NCBI RefSeq assembly: GCF_003264365.1
Contig: NZ_PYAK01000004.1
Coordinates: forward strand, 1 to 64,000
DNA from: Micromonospora noduli
Lineage (GTDB): Bacteria > Actinomycetota > Actinomycetes > Mycobacteriales > Micromonosporaceae
Direction: 5' to 3'
DNA length: 64,000 nt
Position numbers and translations under genes: made by a program. The notes below the pieces were generated by a model. It saw only the letters and a list, made by a program, of their open reading frames with translations. It was not told where the DNA came from and did not search any database. Shown here in pieces: positions 51,832 to 60,744 of the stretch. Position 1 is the stretch's first letter. The number at the start of each line of letters is the position of its first letter.

Positions 51832-52589
51832 GGCTCCGGCGGCCCGGCACCGTGTGGCCGGGCCGCCACCGGCGGGCCGAACCTGACCCCGACACCTGGC
51901 GAGTAGAGCACGCTCACCGGTGGCCCGACCGGTGCCGGCAGCCCGGCGGCGGCGACCAACTCGTCATCCAGGTGCAGCACCTCGGCCCGGTGCAGCGGCC
52001 AACTCGGATGCCAGTTCGGCAGGTGCAGCGTGCGCCCGTACGCCCGGGTGTGCAGCCCCCAGCGGGCGGTGACGAAGTGTTCGAGCGGGGACGGCTCGAC
52101 GATCCGCTCCCCCACCCGCACCACCATCCGGCTCGTCGCGCCCGCCGGCCCCGGCCAGCGCCGCCGGCAGCGGTAGGTGCGACGGTCACCGTCGCGATCC
52201 AACCGCATCGACGACCAGAGGTACGGCAGGCGCAGCGTCGCCCGCGCCACCAGCACCGGCAGCAGGCGGGACGCGTCGAGCGACCGGAACACGACCGCTC
52301 GCCGGCCGGCGTCGTCGACGGAGTAGAGCCGTACGTTGGTCTCCCAGAAGGTGCCGAAGTACGGCACCCCCGGGCCGCGGCCGAAGCCCAGCCCGACCAT
52401 CCGGAAACCGATCAGGCCCACGTAGCTGACCCCCTGCAGCGTGTCCGGACGAGTGCCGGCGGGCAGCAACGGCGCGACCACCTCCGGAGCGACGGCCCAG
52501 TGCAGGAAGGTGAGGTCCTCCCAGCGCTGGCGCAGGAGCGCCCAGGGGAACGCCTGCCGGGGTGCGTGGTCGACCGGTTCGGGATGCAC
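51825..52589 (-). CDS. DUF2071 (YqjF-like) family protein
   Basis: 254 aa. Blocks ALLRQRWEDLTFLHWAVAPE, TFWETNVRLYSVDDAG, VFRSLDASRLLPVLVAR and LEHFVTARWGLHTR are characteristic of YqjF/DUF2071, an acetoacetate-decarboxylase-like fold without known activity. The start is uncertain: GTG at 52589 gives the usual N-terminus, while a GTG at 52646 would overlap the upstream gene. Third gene of the epoxide hydrolase operon. Confidence 0.85.
   Translation of the reverse strand: MHPEPVDHAPRQAFPWALLRQRWEDLTFLHWAVAPEVVAPLLPAGTRPDTLQGVSYVGLIGFRMVGLGFGRGPGVPYFGTFWETNVRLYSVDDAGRRAVVFRSLDASRLLPVLVARATLRLPYLWSSMRLDRDGDRRTYRCRRRWPGPAGATSRMVVRVGERIVEPSPLEHFVTARWGLHTRAYGRTLHLPNWHPSWPLHRAEVLHLDDELVAAAGLPAPVGPPVSVLYSPGVGVRFGPPVAARPHGAGPPEPQ
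51838..51867. terminator. Bidirectional hairpin terminator overlapping the DUF2071 3' end
   Basis: 11-bp stem GGCGGCCCGGC (51838-51848) with its complement (51857-51867) and an 8-nt loop, between two convergent genes. It encodes part of the C-terminus of the DUF2071 protein. Confidence 0.6.
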
Positions 52590-52626
52590 GCTCCCATCGT
52601 CGCCCAGGCGGTGGGCCGGCGTGGCC

Positions 52627-53784
52627 TCAGGCGTGCGGACCGACACTGACAGTGCCGATGGTCAGCGACGCCTTGCCCTCCAGGATCTCGCCGACCCGCT
52701 CGACCTCCTCCCCCAACGCCCGCTGCTGGGCGGCACCGAGCGTCCGCAGCGGCTCGACGGTGACCCGGATCGAGCGGCCGGAACGGCGTTGATGCCACAC
52801 GCCGGCGACCACCCCGTCGACCAGCAGCACCGGATAGTTGCCGGCCTGGCCACCGGCGAGCGCCCGCTCGGCGGCGGCACCGGGGAAGAGCCGTTCGCGG
52901 GGGTGGCAGCCGACCGCGTACGCGTCGAAGTACGGCAGCAGCCGCAACCCGGACGGCCGGTCGTCGGGAAATTCGGTGTCGTCGGCGGCCACCCAGGCCC
53001 GGGTGCCCTCCACCGTCACCTCGGCCAAGTCCAGCGAGTCGAACAGCAACGTCGCCCACCCCGGCGCCACCGCCAGCCACCTGGCGAACTGTGCCGGGGT
53101 GGCCGGCCCGTACGCGTACAGGTAGCTGCGGGCGAGGGCGGCCAGGGCGGCGGGACCGGGCATCGGCGCGAAGTCGGGCAGCCACCGGGTCGGGCTGGTG
53201 TACGTGCTGGCCCGACCGCGATTCGGGCCGAAGCAGACCACTCCGGCCCGGGTGGCGGCGGTCATCGCGGCGATCCACCGGGGCCACATGTCCTGGAACG
53301 CCTCCATGACCAGGTCACCCGCCCATGGGCCGGTACGGGCGACGATCTCCTCGGTCAGCTCGGCGGTGGTCAGGTCGGCCTCGGCGACCGCGTCGGCGAT
53401 GGCCGCGAGGACCTGCTCGGTCTGCCGGGGCGTCAGCAGGACAACGCTCCGCTCCCAGGACGGCGCCGGCAACGCGGTCAGCGCGCCGACCCACATCGGC
53501 AGGTCCGCTGCGGCGAGCAGGTGTACGGTTCCGCGTGGCCCACGGGTCTTGACCAGGGTGCGGTCGGTCCACAGTGCCCGGCGTACCAGGGCGCGGGTCG
53601 TGCCCGGCACCCGCAGCCCGATGGACAGCTCGGCGGCCGACGCGATCTGGGCGTGCGCGCCGCAGATCGTCGACACCACGTCAGCGACGCGTGCCGCGTC
53701 CGGTGCCGCGTCCGCCGCCGGCGGGCGCAGCCGGTGCCGCGCAAGCCGTCGGGCGGACACCTGCGCCCAGCTCAGCTCGATCAT
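52627..53784 (-). CDS. Winged-helix DNA-binding (HTH_42, AlkZ/YcaQ-like) protein
   Basis: 385 aa. Family layout of the AlkZ/YcaQ DNA glycosylases: RLARHRL near the start, [18 protein letters not shown], TWxxRGTxH-type stretch [11 protein letters not shown], and [13 protein letters not shown] late. The catalytic Q-x-Q/D position reads His-Ala-Gln, as in many uncharacterised members, so glycosylase activity is uncertain. The ATG overlaps the upstream epoxide hydrolase stop (ATGA), showing tight coupling. Confidence 0.85.
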   Translation of the reverse strand: MIELSWAQVSARRLARHRLRPPAADAAPDAARVADVVSTICGAHAQIASAAELSIGLRVPGTTRALVRRALWTDRTLVKTRGPRGTVHLLAAADLPMWVGALTALPAPSWERSVVLLTPRQTEQVLAAIADAVAEADLTTAELTEEIVARTGPWAGDLVMEAFQDMWPRWIAAMTAATRAGVVCFGPNRGRASTYTSPTRWLPDFAPMPGPAALAALARSYLYAYGPATPAQFARWLAVAPGWATLLFDSLDLAEVTVEGTRAWVAADDTEFPDDRPSGLRLLPYFDAYAVGCHPRERLFPGAAAERALAGGQAGNYPVLLVDGVVAGVWHQRRSGRSIRVTVEPLRTLGAAQQRALGEEVERVGEILEGKASLTIGTVSVGPHA

Positions 53785-54914
53785 CGCAGGCCCTCGAAGA
53801 ACGCGCGGATGTCCGCCGCGTGCGCCAGCGGCTCGTCCATCGCCACGAAGTGGCTGCCCGGGTTGCCCTGCGGCCAGTGGACGATCGTGTTGTCCCGCTC
53901 GGCGAGGCGGCGCATCAGCGCGGAGCCGCCGCCATACACACCGGACGGCACCCGCCGCTGGCCCGTGGGCCAGGCGAAACCGCCATCGTCGGCGACGGTG
54001 AGTCGCTCGTACATGGGCCACGACGACGTTCCCGACGTGCCGGTGAACCAGTAGAGGCTCACGTTGGTGAGCAGGTGGTCCCGGTCGATGGCCTGCTCCG
54101 GCGTCGGCACCGTCATGGTGAACTCCTTGAACTTCTGCATCATCCAGGCCAGCAGCCCGACCGGCGAGTCGTTCCAGGCGTACGACAAGGTTTGCGGCGC
54201 TGCCCGCAGCAGCGCGTGATGGTCGACGCCACCGCTCATCCACTGCTGCATCTGCTCCCACTCGGCGCGTTCCGCCGCGCTCATGTCCGGCACGTCGGCG
54301 GCGGTCGGGAAGCCGAACCCGCCGTCGATGTGCACGCCCACCACCTGCTCCGGCGCCACCGCCGCCACCCGTGGCGCGATGTACGCACCGAGGTCGCCGC
54401 CCTGGGTGCCGTAACGGTGGTAGCCGAGGCGGGCCATCAGCTCGACCCACATCCGGGCGAGCCGGTCGATCGTGAACCCGGCCGGTGGCGCCTGCGAGAA
54501 ACCGTAGCCGGGCACCGACGGCACCACCACGTGAAACGCCTGCGCGGGATCCCCGCCATGAGCGCGTGGGTCGGACAGCGGGCCAATCAGCTCGGTGAAC
54601 TCGACCACTGAGTTGGGCCAGCCGTGTGTCAGCAACAACGGCAGCGCGTCCGGCTCCGGCGAGCGGACGTGCAGCACATGCACATCCAAGCCGTCGATCT
54701 CGGTGACGAGTTGGGGGAAGTCGTTCATGCGCGCCTCGTGGGCCCGCCAGTCGTAACCATTCGCCCAGTACTCGGTCAGCTCGCGCAGGTACGTCACCGG
54801 CACCCCGCGGCTCCAGCCGGTGCCGGGCAACGAGCGGGGCCACCGGGTTCGGGAGAGCCGGTCACGCAGGTCGTCGAGGTCCGCCTGTGGGATGTCGATG
54901 CGAAATGGCGTCAT
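53781..54914 (-). CDS. Epoxide hydrolase family protein
   Basis: 377 aa, EHN domain (residues 3-105) plus alpha/beta hydrolase. Oxyanion HGWP 97-100, nucleophilic Asp174 in GGDLGAY, and [12 protein letters not shown] with the catalytic His. ATG at 54914. First gene of an operon with the HTH_42 and DUF2071 genes; a WYL regulator is divergent 62 bp away and probably controls it. Paralogue of the gene at 12976. Confidence 0.92.
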   Translation of the reverse strand: MTPFRIDIPQADLDDLRDRLSRTRWPRSLPGTGWSRGVPVTYLRELTEYWANGYDWRAHEARMNDFPQLVTEIDGLDVHVLHVRSPEPDALPLLLTHGWPNSVVEFTELIGPLSDPRAHGGDPAQAFHVVVPSVPGYGFSQAPPAGFTIDRLARMWVELMARLGYHRYGTQGGDLGAYIAPRVAAVAPEQVVGVHIDGGFGFPTAADVPDMSAAERAEWEQMQQWMSGGVDHHALLRAAPQTLSYAWNDSPVGLLAWMMQKFKEFTMTVPTPEQAIDRDHLLTNVSLYWFTGTSGTSSWPMYERLTVADDGGFAWPTGQRRVPSGVYGGGSALMRRLAERDNTIVHWPQGNPGSHFVAMDEPLAHAADIRAFFEGLR

Positions 54915-54976
54915 GCCGGGAACGCTACGGCCCATATAGGACAGCTTCTGGCACACATCGCTGGCATTCTGGGACC

Positions 54977-55945
54977 ATGTCCGACACCCCCGCCCGACTG
55001 CTGGGCCTGCTGTCGCTGTTGCAGACGCCCCGTGAGTGGCCCGGCAGCGAGTTGGCCACCCGGCTCGGCGTCAGCCTGCGCACCATCCGCCGCGACGTGG
55101 AGCGATTGCGCGACCTCGGTTACCCGGTGCAGGCGACGATGGGCGCGATCGGTGGATACCGCCTGGTCGCCGGCAAGGCGATGCCGCCGCTGCTGCTCGA
55201 CGACGACGAGGCGGTGGCGATCGCTGTCGGTCTGCGCACCGCCGCCGGTCACGCGGTGGCAGGCATCGAGGAGGCCTCGGTACGGGCGCTGGCGAAGCTC
55301 GAACAGGTGCTGCCGTCCCGGCTGCGGCACCGCGTCAGCGCGCTGGGGGCGGCCACCGAACCGCTGCTCACCTGGGACCGACCGACGGTCGACCCGGAGC
55401 ACCTGAGCGCGCTGGCCGCCGCCGTCAACAATCGAGAGCAGCTGCGGTTCACCTACCGCCGTCGCGACGGCGTGGACACCGAACGGCTCGTCGAGCCGTA
55501 CAAGCTGGTGTCGGCGGGTCGGCGCTGGTATCTGGTGGGCTACGACAACGACCGCGACGACTGGCGGATCTTCCGGGTCGACCGGATCACCGACCTGCGG
55601 CCCACCCGGACCCGGGTCGCCGCCCGGCAACTACCGGCGCCCGACGCCGCCTCCTTCATGACGGAGAAGCTGCTTGAGTTGACGCCCGTCTACCGGGCGG
55701 TGGTGACGCTGCACGCGCCGATCGAGCGGATGGCGGGCCCGCTCGGTGGTGCCGGCGTCGATCTGGAGCCGATCGACGCGACCTCCTGCCGGTTGCGCAG
55801 CAACGCCGACACTCTGGAGTGGCTGGCGTGGCGCCTGCTGACCCTCGGTTGCGACATGGAGGTGCACGAGCCTCCGGAGTTGATCGCGCACCTGCGCCAG
55901 ATCGGCACCCGGGCAACCCGCGCCGCCAGCCCGTCCGCAGCGTAG
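54977..55945 (+). CDS. WYL-domain transcriptional regulator
   Basis: 322 aa. N-terminal helix-turn-helix ([20 protein letters not shown]), a wing, then the WYL domain ([33 protein letters not shown]) and a C-terminal WCX-like extension. WYL proteins sense nucleotides or DNA ends in some cases. The 62-bp divergent region contains CCCATATAGG and the repeat TTCTGGCA/CTGGCATTCTGG. Probably regulates the epoxide hydrolase operon. Confidence 0.92.
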   Translation: MSDTPARLLGLLSLLQTPREWPGSELATRLGVSLRTIRRDVERLRDLGYPVQATMGAIGGYRLVAGKAMPPLLLDDDEAVAIAVGLRTAAGHAVAGIEEASVRALAKLEQVLPSRLRHRVSALGAATEPLLTWDRPTVDPEHLSALAAAVNNREQLRFTYRRRDGVDTERLVEPYKLVSAGRRWYLVGYDNDRDDWRIFRVDRITDLRPTRTRVAARQLPAPDAASFMTEKLLELTPVYRAVVTLHAPIERMAGPLGGAGVDLEPIDATSCRLRSNADTLEWLAWRLLTLGCDMEVHEPPELIAHLRQIGTRATRAASPSAA

Positions 55946-56039
55946 GACGGCCGACGGCCTGGGGCATTGGCACGCCGGCCCGCCGTACGCTTGATGGAGC
56001 ACAAGCGTTCAGAACAGGCGTTTCGGGGAGGAACTGGGC

Positions 56040-56963
56040 GTGACGCAGAGCGACGGAGAGCTGGTCGTGCTCGCGCAGGCGGGAGACGCGGCAGCGCTGG
56101 GGGCGCTGCTGGCCCGGCACGAGGCCGGGATGCGGGCCGTCGCGCTGAGCGTGCTCGGTTACGGACCGGACGCCGAGGACGCGGTGCAGGACACGATGGT
56201 CGTCGCCCTGCGTCGCATCGGCGAGGTCCGCGACCCGAACGCCGTTGGCCCCTGGTTGCGGGCCATCGTCCGCAACAACAGCCGGATGGCGTTGCGCGGG
56301 CCCAGAGCCGTCCCGGTCGCCGAACCCGAGTGGTTCACCCGCCCCACCGACACACCCACCCCGGAGGAGGCACTGGAGAGGGCCGCGATGCGCGACTGGG
56401 TGTGGCACTCCCTCGGGCAACTGTCCGAACCTGACCGGCTCGTCACCCTGCTGCGGTACTTCAGCGACGCGTCCTCGTACGAGCAGATCGCGGCCGTGTG
56501 TGGCGTGCCGGTCGGCACCGTCCGCAGCCGCCTCAGCCACGCCCGCCGGGCGCTCGCCGGCGGCCTGCGGACGGCGGCGGACGCGGCGCACGCGGACGTC
56601 GCCGCCTCGAACGACTCGCGGTGGCGGGAGGGCAGCGACATGATCTCCACGGCGATGGGCGGCGACTTCGAGCGGGTGGTCCGCGAGAGCTGGTGGCCGG
56701 ACGCCGAGATGATCGTGCCGGGCGGCCCGCGCGGTGGCCGTGACCTGGCCATCAACGGCATGAACTGCGACCTGGCCGCCGGGGTACGTCAGCGGCTGCG
56801 CAACGTGGTGGCCAGCGGCGACGTGCTGATCTGGGAGACCGACCTGATCAGCCCACCCGATGACCCGGAGCACTGCCCACCCGCGGCGCTGTGGTTGCAG
56901 GTGCTGCGTGAGGGCCGGGTGCGCCAGCTCACCCTCTTCCACCCCGTCCCCGCGCTGGTCTGA
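56040..56963 (+). CDS. ECF-type sigma factor with NTF2-like C-terminal extension
   Basis: 307 aa. Sigma2 (residues 8-70, YGPDAEDAVQDTMVVALRRI), sigma4 (LSEPDRLVTLLRYFSDASSY and VCGVPVGTVRSRLSHARRAL at about 128-175), then about 110 residues of NTF2/SnoaL type (FERVVRESWWPDAEMIVPGG). Such extensions regulate the sigma factor in ECF41-like groups, yet the DGGG-type motif of ECF41 was not seen. No anti-sigma gene is adjacent. GTG start with GGGAGGA upstream. The hydrolase at 57077 follows and may be a target. Confidence 0.88.
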   Translation: MTQSDGELVVLAQAGDAAALGALLARHEAGMRAVALSVLGYGPDAEDAVQDTMVVALRRIGEVRDPNAVGPWLRAIVRNNSRMALRGPRAVPVAEPEWFTRPTDTPTPEEALERAAMRDWVWHSLGQLSEPDRLVTLLRYFSDASSYEQIAAVCGVPVGTVRSRLSHARRALAGGLRTAADAAHADVAASNDSRWREGSDMISTAMGGDFERVVRESWWPDAEMIVPGGPRGGRDLAINGMNCDLAAGVRQRLRNVVASGDVLIWETDLISPPDDPEHCPPAALWLQVLREGRVRQLTLFHPVPALV

Positions 56964-57076
56964 AAAAACTTCTCCGACCGAGCGAACTTTCCTCTCGACC
57001 CGCGCATCTGGTCTGCGTCATGCACCAGTTGCCGTGCCGGCGGACGCCGCGCGGGTCTCGGATCGGGAGATAGTTC

Positions 57077-57961
57077 ATGGGTTTCACCAGCCACGACGTC
57101 AGCGCCCTCGCACCCGGCGCCCACACGTTCACGGTGGATGGCGTTCGGCAGGTCTACCACGTCGCCGGCACCGGTCCGGTCTGCGTGGCGCACTCCGGCG
57201 GCCCGGGCATCGAGTGGGCGTACCTGCGGACGCCCAGCCTTGAAACGCACTTCACCATGGTCTACGTCGAGCCGGTGGGCACTGGCGCGTCGGGGCAGCT
57301 CGACAACCCCGACGATTACCGTCTCGACACGTATGTCCGGTTCCTGCACGCCGTCGTCGAGCACCTCGGCGAACCCCGGGTGTACCTCCTCGGGCACTCG
57401 CACGGCGGTTTCGTCGTCCAGCGGTACGCGCTCGCCCACCCGGACCGGATCTCCGGCCTCGCCCTGTACGACACCTCGCCCGTCACCGGTGCCGAGTTCT
57501 GGGGCGAGGCCATGGCCGGCCTCGCCGCCTACCCGCAGCGGCACCCGGACCGGCCGGAGGCGGCGGCGGTCCCGGCTGCCTTCGCGCAGATCGGCGGCGC
57601 GACGGACGACGAGTCGCTGGGAGCCGCTCTGCGCGCCGCCCTGCCGGTGTACTTCGCGGACTTCTGGGGCCGACAGGACGAGTTCGCCCCGTTTCAGGCG
57701 GCCGTCCGGATCTGGGCGACGCCGGCCGGCGCGCAGGACCCCACACCCTTCGACGTGCGGGAGAACCTCGGTGAGATCACCGTGCCCGTCGTGGTGATCG
57801 TTGGGGCGTACGACTTCATCTGTGGCCCTCGCTGGGCCGAGCAGTTGCACGCGGGGCTTCCGGACTCGCGGCTGGTGACGCTGGAGCGAAGCGGACACTT
57901 CGCGCACATCGAGCAATCGGTGGAGTTCACCGACGCCGTGGCGGAGCTGCTGAAGCGTTGA
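57077..57961 (+). CDS. Alpha/beta hydrolase (proline iminopeptidase-like)
   Basis: 294 aa. HSGGPG (oxyanion), VEPVGTGASGQLDNPDDY, nucleophile elbow GHSHGG, Asp in VGAYDFICGP and His in RSGHFAHIEQ: the S33 proline-iminopeptidase layout. ATG at 57077 with GGGAGA upstream. It lies 113 bp after the ECF sigma factor on the same strand. Peptidase or esterase activity undecided. Confidence 0.9.
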   Translation: MGFTSHDVSALAPGAHTFTVDGVRQVYHVAGTGPVCVAHSGGPGIEWAYLRTPSLETHFTMVYVEPVGTGASGQLDNPDDYRLDTYVRFLHAVVEHLGEPRVYLLGHSHGGFVVQRYALAHPDRISGLALYDTSPVTGAEFWGEAMAGLAAYPQRHPDRPEAAAVPAAFAQIGGATDDESLGAALRAALPVYFADFWGRQDEFAPFQAAVRIWATPAGAQDPTPFDVRENLGEITVPVVVIVGAYDFICGPRWAEQLHAGLPDSRLVTLERSGHFAHIEQSVEFTDAVAELLKR

Positions 57962-57974
57962 CCCACCGGGCACC

Positions 57975-58024
57975 GCCCGCCCCGAGGTGGGTTCGTCACA
58001 GCGGGCAGGCCTCGGGGTGCGGGC
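57975..58024 (+). terminator. Hairpin terminator after the hydrolase
   Basis: CCCCGAGG (57980-57987) pairs with CCTCGGGG (58010-58017), extended by GCCCG/CGGGC with one bulge. It precedes the DUF5709 gene. Confidence 0.5.
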
Positions 58025-58081
58025 GCGTTGCACGGTCATAGGCTGAGCGCTTTGCTGCACCGCAACGAAGAGGAGACCGCC

Positions 58082-58543
58082 GTGAGCCAGACCGAACGAG
58101 TGGATTCCGTCGACGAGTGGAACGTGGCCGAGGATGACGGCGTCCTGGACGCCACCGACACCCTCGACGACGACCGGGTCGGCGACCCCCTCGACACCGG
58201 CATCGTCGCCGAGGACCACTGGACGGCGGCAAACCGGTTCGGCACCACGCCGGCCGAGGAGCGGGCGGGCGAGTCCCTGGCGCAACACCTCGCCCAGGAG
58301 GTGCCGGATGTCGACCCGTACGCCGAGGGTGGCGACGACGAGGACGAGCTGACCCGCCGGGGGTACGAGGCGGAGGCGCGCGCCGGCCGTCTCGTCGCGT
58401 ACGACGAGGGCGTCCGCGAGGACGACGAGGCCGAGTCGGTGGCGTGGGACGCCGGCATCGACGCGGGTGCCGCCAGCGCGGAGGAGGCGGCGATCCACGT
58501 GGTCGAGGACCCGGACGGGCCCGGCGACGGTCCGTTGCGCTGA
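58082..58543 (+). CDS. DUF5709 acidic protein
   Basis: 153 aa, very acidic (many Asp/Glu), likely unstructured. DEWNVAEDDGVLDATDTLDD, EERAGESLAQHLAQEVPD and the EEAAIHVVEDP C-terminus are DUF5709 features found throughout actinomycetes. GTG at 58082 has GAGGAG upstream. Function unknown. Confidence 0.85.
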   Translation: MSQTERVDSVDEWNVAEDDGVLDATDTLDDDRVGDPLDTGIVAEDHWTAANRFGTTPAEERAGESLAQHLAQEVPDVDPYAEGGDDEDELTRRGYEAEARAGRLVAYDEGVREDDEAESVAWDAGIDAGAASAEEAAIHVVEDPDGPGDGPLR

Positions 58544-58550
58544 CGCCGTA

Positions 58551-58589
58551 CCCGCCGCGCCCAGCACCTCGGGTGCCGAGCGCGGCGGG
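58551..58589. terminator. Bidirectional hairpin terminator
   Basis: Outer stem CCCGCCGCGC (58551-58560) with GCGCGGCGGG (58580-58589) and inner stem GCACC/GGTGC, between the convergent DUF5709 and MFS genes. Confidence 0.75.
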
Positions 58590-58594
58590 GTCGG

Positions 58595-60175
58595 TCAGTG
58601 GATGACGACGGGCGTCCTGACCTGCTCGCCCTGCGGGTCGTCGAGCTGCGCCGGCTGACGTCGGCGCGGCAGGAACGCCGCCGGGATGAGCGTGAGCACG
58701 ACCAGCGCGAACGCCACCCAGAACGTGCTGGCGAACGACTTGGCGGCGAAGTCGAGCCCGCGCTCGATGAGCGACGGGTCGACCGGCATCTGCTGAAGCA
58801 GCTCCGGCCGCTGCTGGGCGGCGATGGCCAGCCCGGCCTCGGTGACCGGCTTGCCGCTCTCGTCCACCAGGCCGGGGATCTGCCGGGAGCCGTTCAGCTC
58901 GTTGGTGAGGATCACCGACATCACGGCGGCGCCGACCGAGCCGCCGATCTGCTGGAGGATGTTGACCAACGTCGAGCCGCGGGCCACGTCGTTGGCCGAC
59001 AACGTCCGCAGCGCCGACGTCATGATCGGCATCATCGTGCCGCCCATGCCCAGGCCCATCACGAACAGCGACCCGCCGAGCAGCCAGTACGACGTCTGCG
59101 GGTCGACCTGGGTGAAACCGAAGAACCCGACGACGATGAGCCCCAGCGCGAACGGGACGGTACGCCCGATCGGCACGCGGTCGGCCAGCGTGCCGGCGAT
59201 CGGCATGGTGATCATCGCGCCGATGCCCTGCGGCGCCATCAGCAGGCCGGCGGCCAGCGTCGACTCACCGCGCACCTGCAGGAAGTAGCTCGGGAACAGC
59301 AGGCCGGCGCCCATGAACGCGATGATGAACACGAACATGGTCACCGACGCGATGGTCAGGCTGCGGTTGCGGAACAGCCGCAGGTCGAGCAGCGGGTGCC
59401 GGGGCTTGAACGAGTAGAGCACGAACGCCACCACCAGCGCGCCGCCGACCAGCATCGGGGCCCACACCTTGGCCTCGGCGAAGGTGCCCGCCTCCGGCAG
59501 GGACGAGACGCCGTAGAGGAAGAGGGCGAGGCCCGGCGAGAGCATGAGCATGCCGACGAAGTCGAACGACTCGGACGGCTCTGGCGCGTCCTTCGGCAGC
59601 GCGACCTGCGCGTAGATCAGGGCGATCAGGCCGATCGGCAGGTTGATCAGGAAGATCCAGTGCCAGCTCGCGGTGTCGATCAGCCAACCACCGAGGATCG
59701 GGCCGCCGATCGGCCCCAGCAGCATCGGGATGCCGAGGACGGCCATCAGCCGGCCGATCCGGTGCGGACCGGCCGCCCGGGTCATGATGGTCATGCCCAG
59801 CGGCATGAGCATGCCGCCACCGAGGCCCTGCAGGACCCGGTAGCCGATCAGCTCGCCGATGGTGTCGGCCATGGCGCAGAGCCCCGACCCGATCGTGAAC
59901 AGGGCCAGCGCCACCATGTAGAGCCGTTTGGTGCCGAACCGGTCCGCCGCCCACCCGCTGAGCGGGATCACGGTGGCGAGCGCGAGGGTGTAGGCGGTCA
60001 TGGTCCAGGCCACGCGGGCGTAGGACGCGTCGAACTCGCTCTGGAATTTGGGCAGCGCCACGCTGACCACCGTCACGTCGAGGATCGACATGATCGCGCC
60101 AATGACGACGACGCCCGCCACCTTGAGCACCGCGCCGTCGAGTTTGTCCGATGTCGCGAGGGATTGCTGTGTCAC
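58595..60175 (-). CDS. DHA2 family MFS drug-efflux transporter (EmrB/QacA type)
   Basis: 526 aa, 14 predicted helices. SILDVTVVSVALPKFQSEF (motif D1-like), SGWAADRFGTKRLY (motif A), LQGLGGGMLMPLGM and GPILGGWL (motif C) are present. The loop between helices 13 and 14 holds PGLVDESGKPVTEAG. GTG start. It exports drugs or metabolites with proton antiport. No adjacent regulator; the upstream 569 bp has only relics. Confidence 0.93.
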   Translation of the reverse strand: MTQQSLATSDKLDGAVLKVAGVVVIGAIMSILDVTVVSVALPKFQSEFDASYARVAWTMTAYTLALATVIPLSGWAADRFGTKRLYMVALALFTIGSGLCAMADTIGELIGYRVLQGLGGGMLMPLGMTIMTRAAGPHRIGRLMAVLGIPMLLGPIGGPILGGWLIDTASWHWIFLINLPIGLIALIYAQVALPKDAPEPSESFDFVGMLMLSPGLALFLYGVSSLPEAGTFAEAKVWAPMLVGGALVVAFVLYSFKPRHPLLDLRLFRNRSLTIASVTMFVFIIAFMGAGLLFPSYFLQVRGESTLAAGLLMAPQGIGAMITMPIAGTLADRVPIGRTVPFALGLIVVGFFGFTQVDPQTSYWLLGGSLFVMGLGMGGTMMPIMTSALRTLSANDVARGSTLVNILQQIGGSVGAAVMSVILTNELNGSRQIPGLVDESGKPVTEAGLAIAAQQRPELLQQMPVDPSLIERGLDFAAKSFASTFWVAFALVVLTLIPAAFLPRRRQPAQLDDPQGEQVRTPVVIH

Positions 60176-60511
60176 TAACTCTCCTGAAGTCGATTGAGCC
60201 GGCCGACGGTGGGCGGTGGCGGCGATGCCGCGCCAACCGGGCGCGGGGCGCGACGTGCCAGGACGACGACGCGCGGAGGAAGACTAACCGTCAGCTGTGA
60301 CGATTCGCCGCCGGATTTCGTGACGGCCCGGCCGCGTATCCGATCGGCCGTGCGACTGTGGCCGGACGTCGGGGTGGCAATCAGCCGGCAGAGCCGCGAG
60401 CCAGGTGTTGTGCCCAGTGAGGTCGGCGGTGCGGCGGTGCGGCGGCCAAGCGATCAGCGTCGTGAGGGTTGGCGCGTCCACCCACGGCACAACGGCGAGG
60501 TCGAACCGAGA

Positions 60512-60572
60512 ATCGCGCTGGCCCCCGGCACGAACAAGGGAATCGGGTACGAGATCGCGGCGGCGCTGCGTG
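60512..60572 (+). pseudogene. Relic of a short-chain dehydrogenase N-terminus
   Basis: The frame reads IALAPGTNKGIGYEIAAALR, close to the cofactor-binding start (ALVTGANKGIGYEIA) of SDR enzymes. It has no start codon context and runs directly into the 57-bp repeats; the rest of the enzyme is missing. Confidence 0.5.
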
Positions 60573-60685
60573 CCGGGCCCTGGTTACGCGCCTCCCTCCG
60601 CATCGGCGGCCGCGCGGGACTGGGACGCGCCGGGCCCTGGTCGCGCCCCTCCCTCCGCATCGGCGGCCGCGCGGGACTGGGACGT
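60572..60685. repeat. 57-bp tandem repeat, two copies
   Basis: Copies at 60572-60628 and 60629-60685, starting GCCGGGCCCTGG and sharing CCTCCCTCCGCATCGGCGG and GGGACTGGGACG, with only a few differences in between. Located next to the SDR relic. Confidence 0.9.
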
Positions 60686-60744
60686 GCTGGGCTGGTCACT
60701 CGATCGGCCTGCTGGCCGGGGTGATCGTTGTGTGCTGGTGATAC

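Larger units (their letters stand above)
60176..60744. other. 569-bp region without intact gene
   Basis: Contains the MFS promoter region, a relic of a short-chain dehydrogenase start (60512-60572) and a 57-bp tandem repeat. No intact coding frame with family sequence was found on either strand. Confidence 0.6.
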
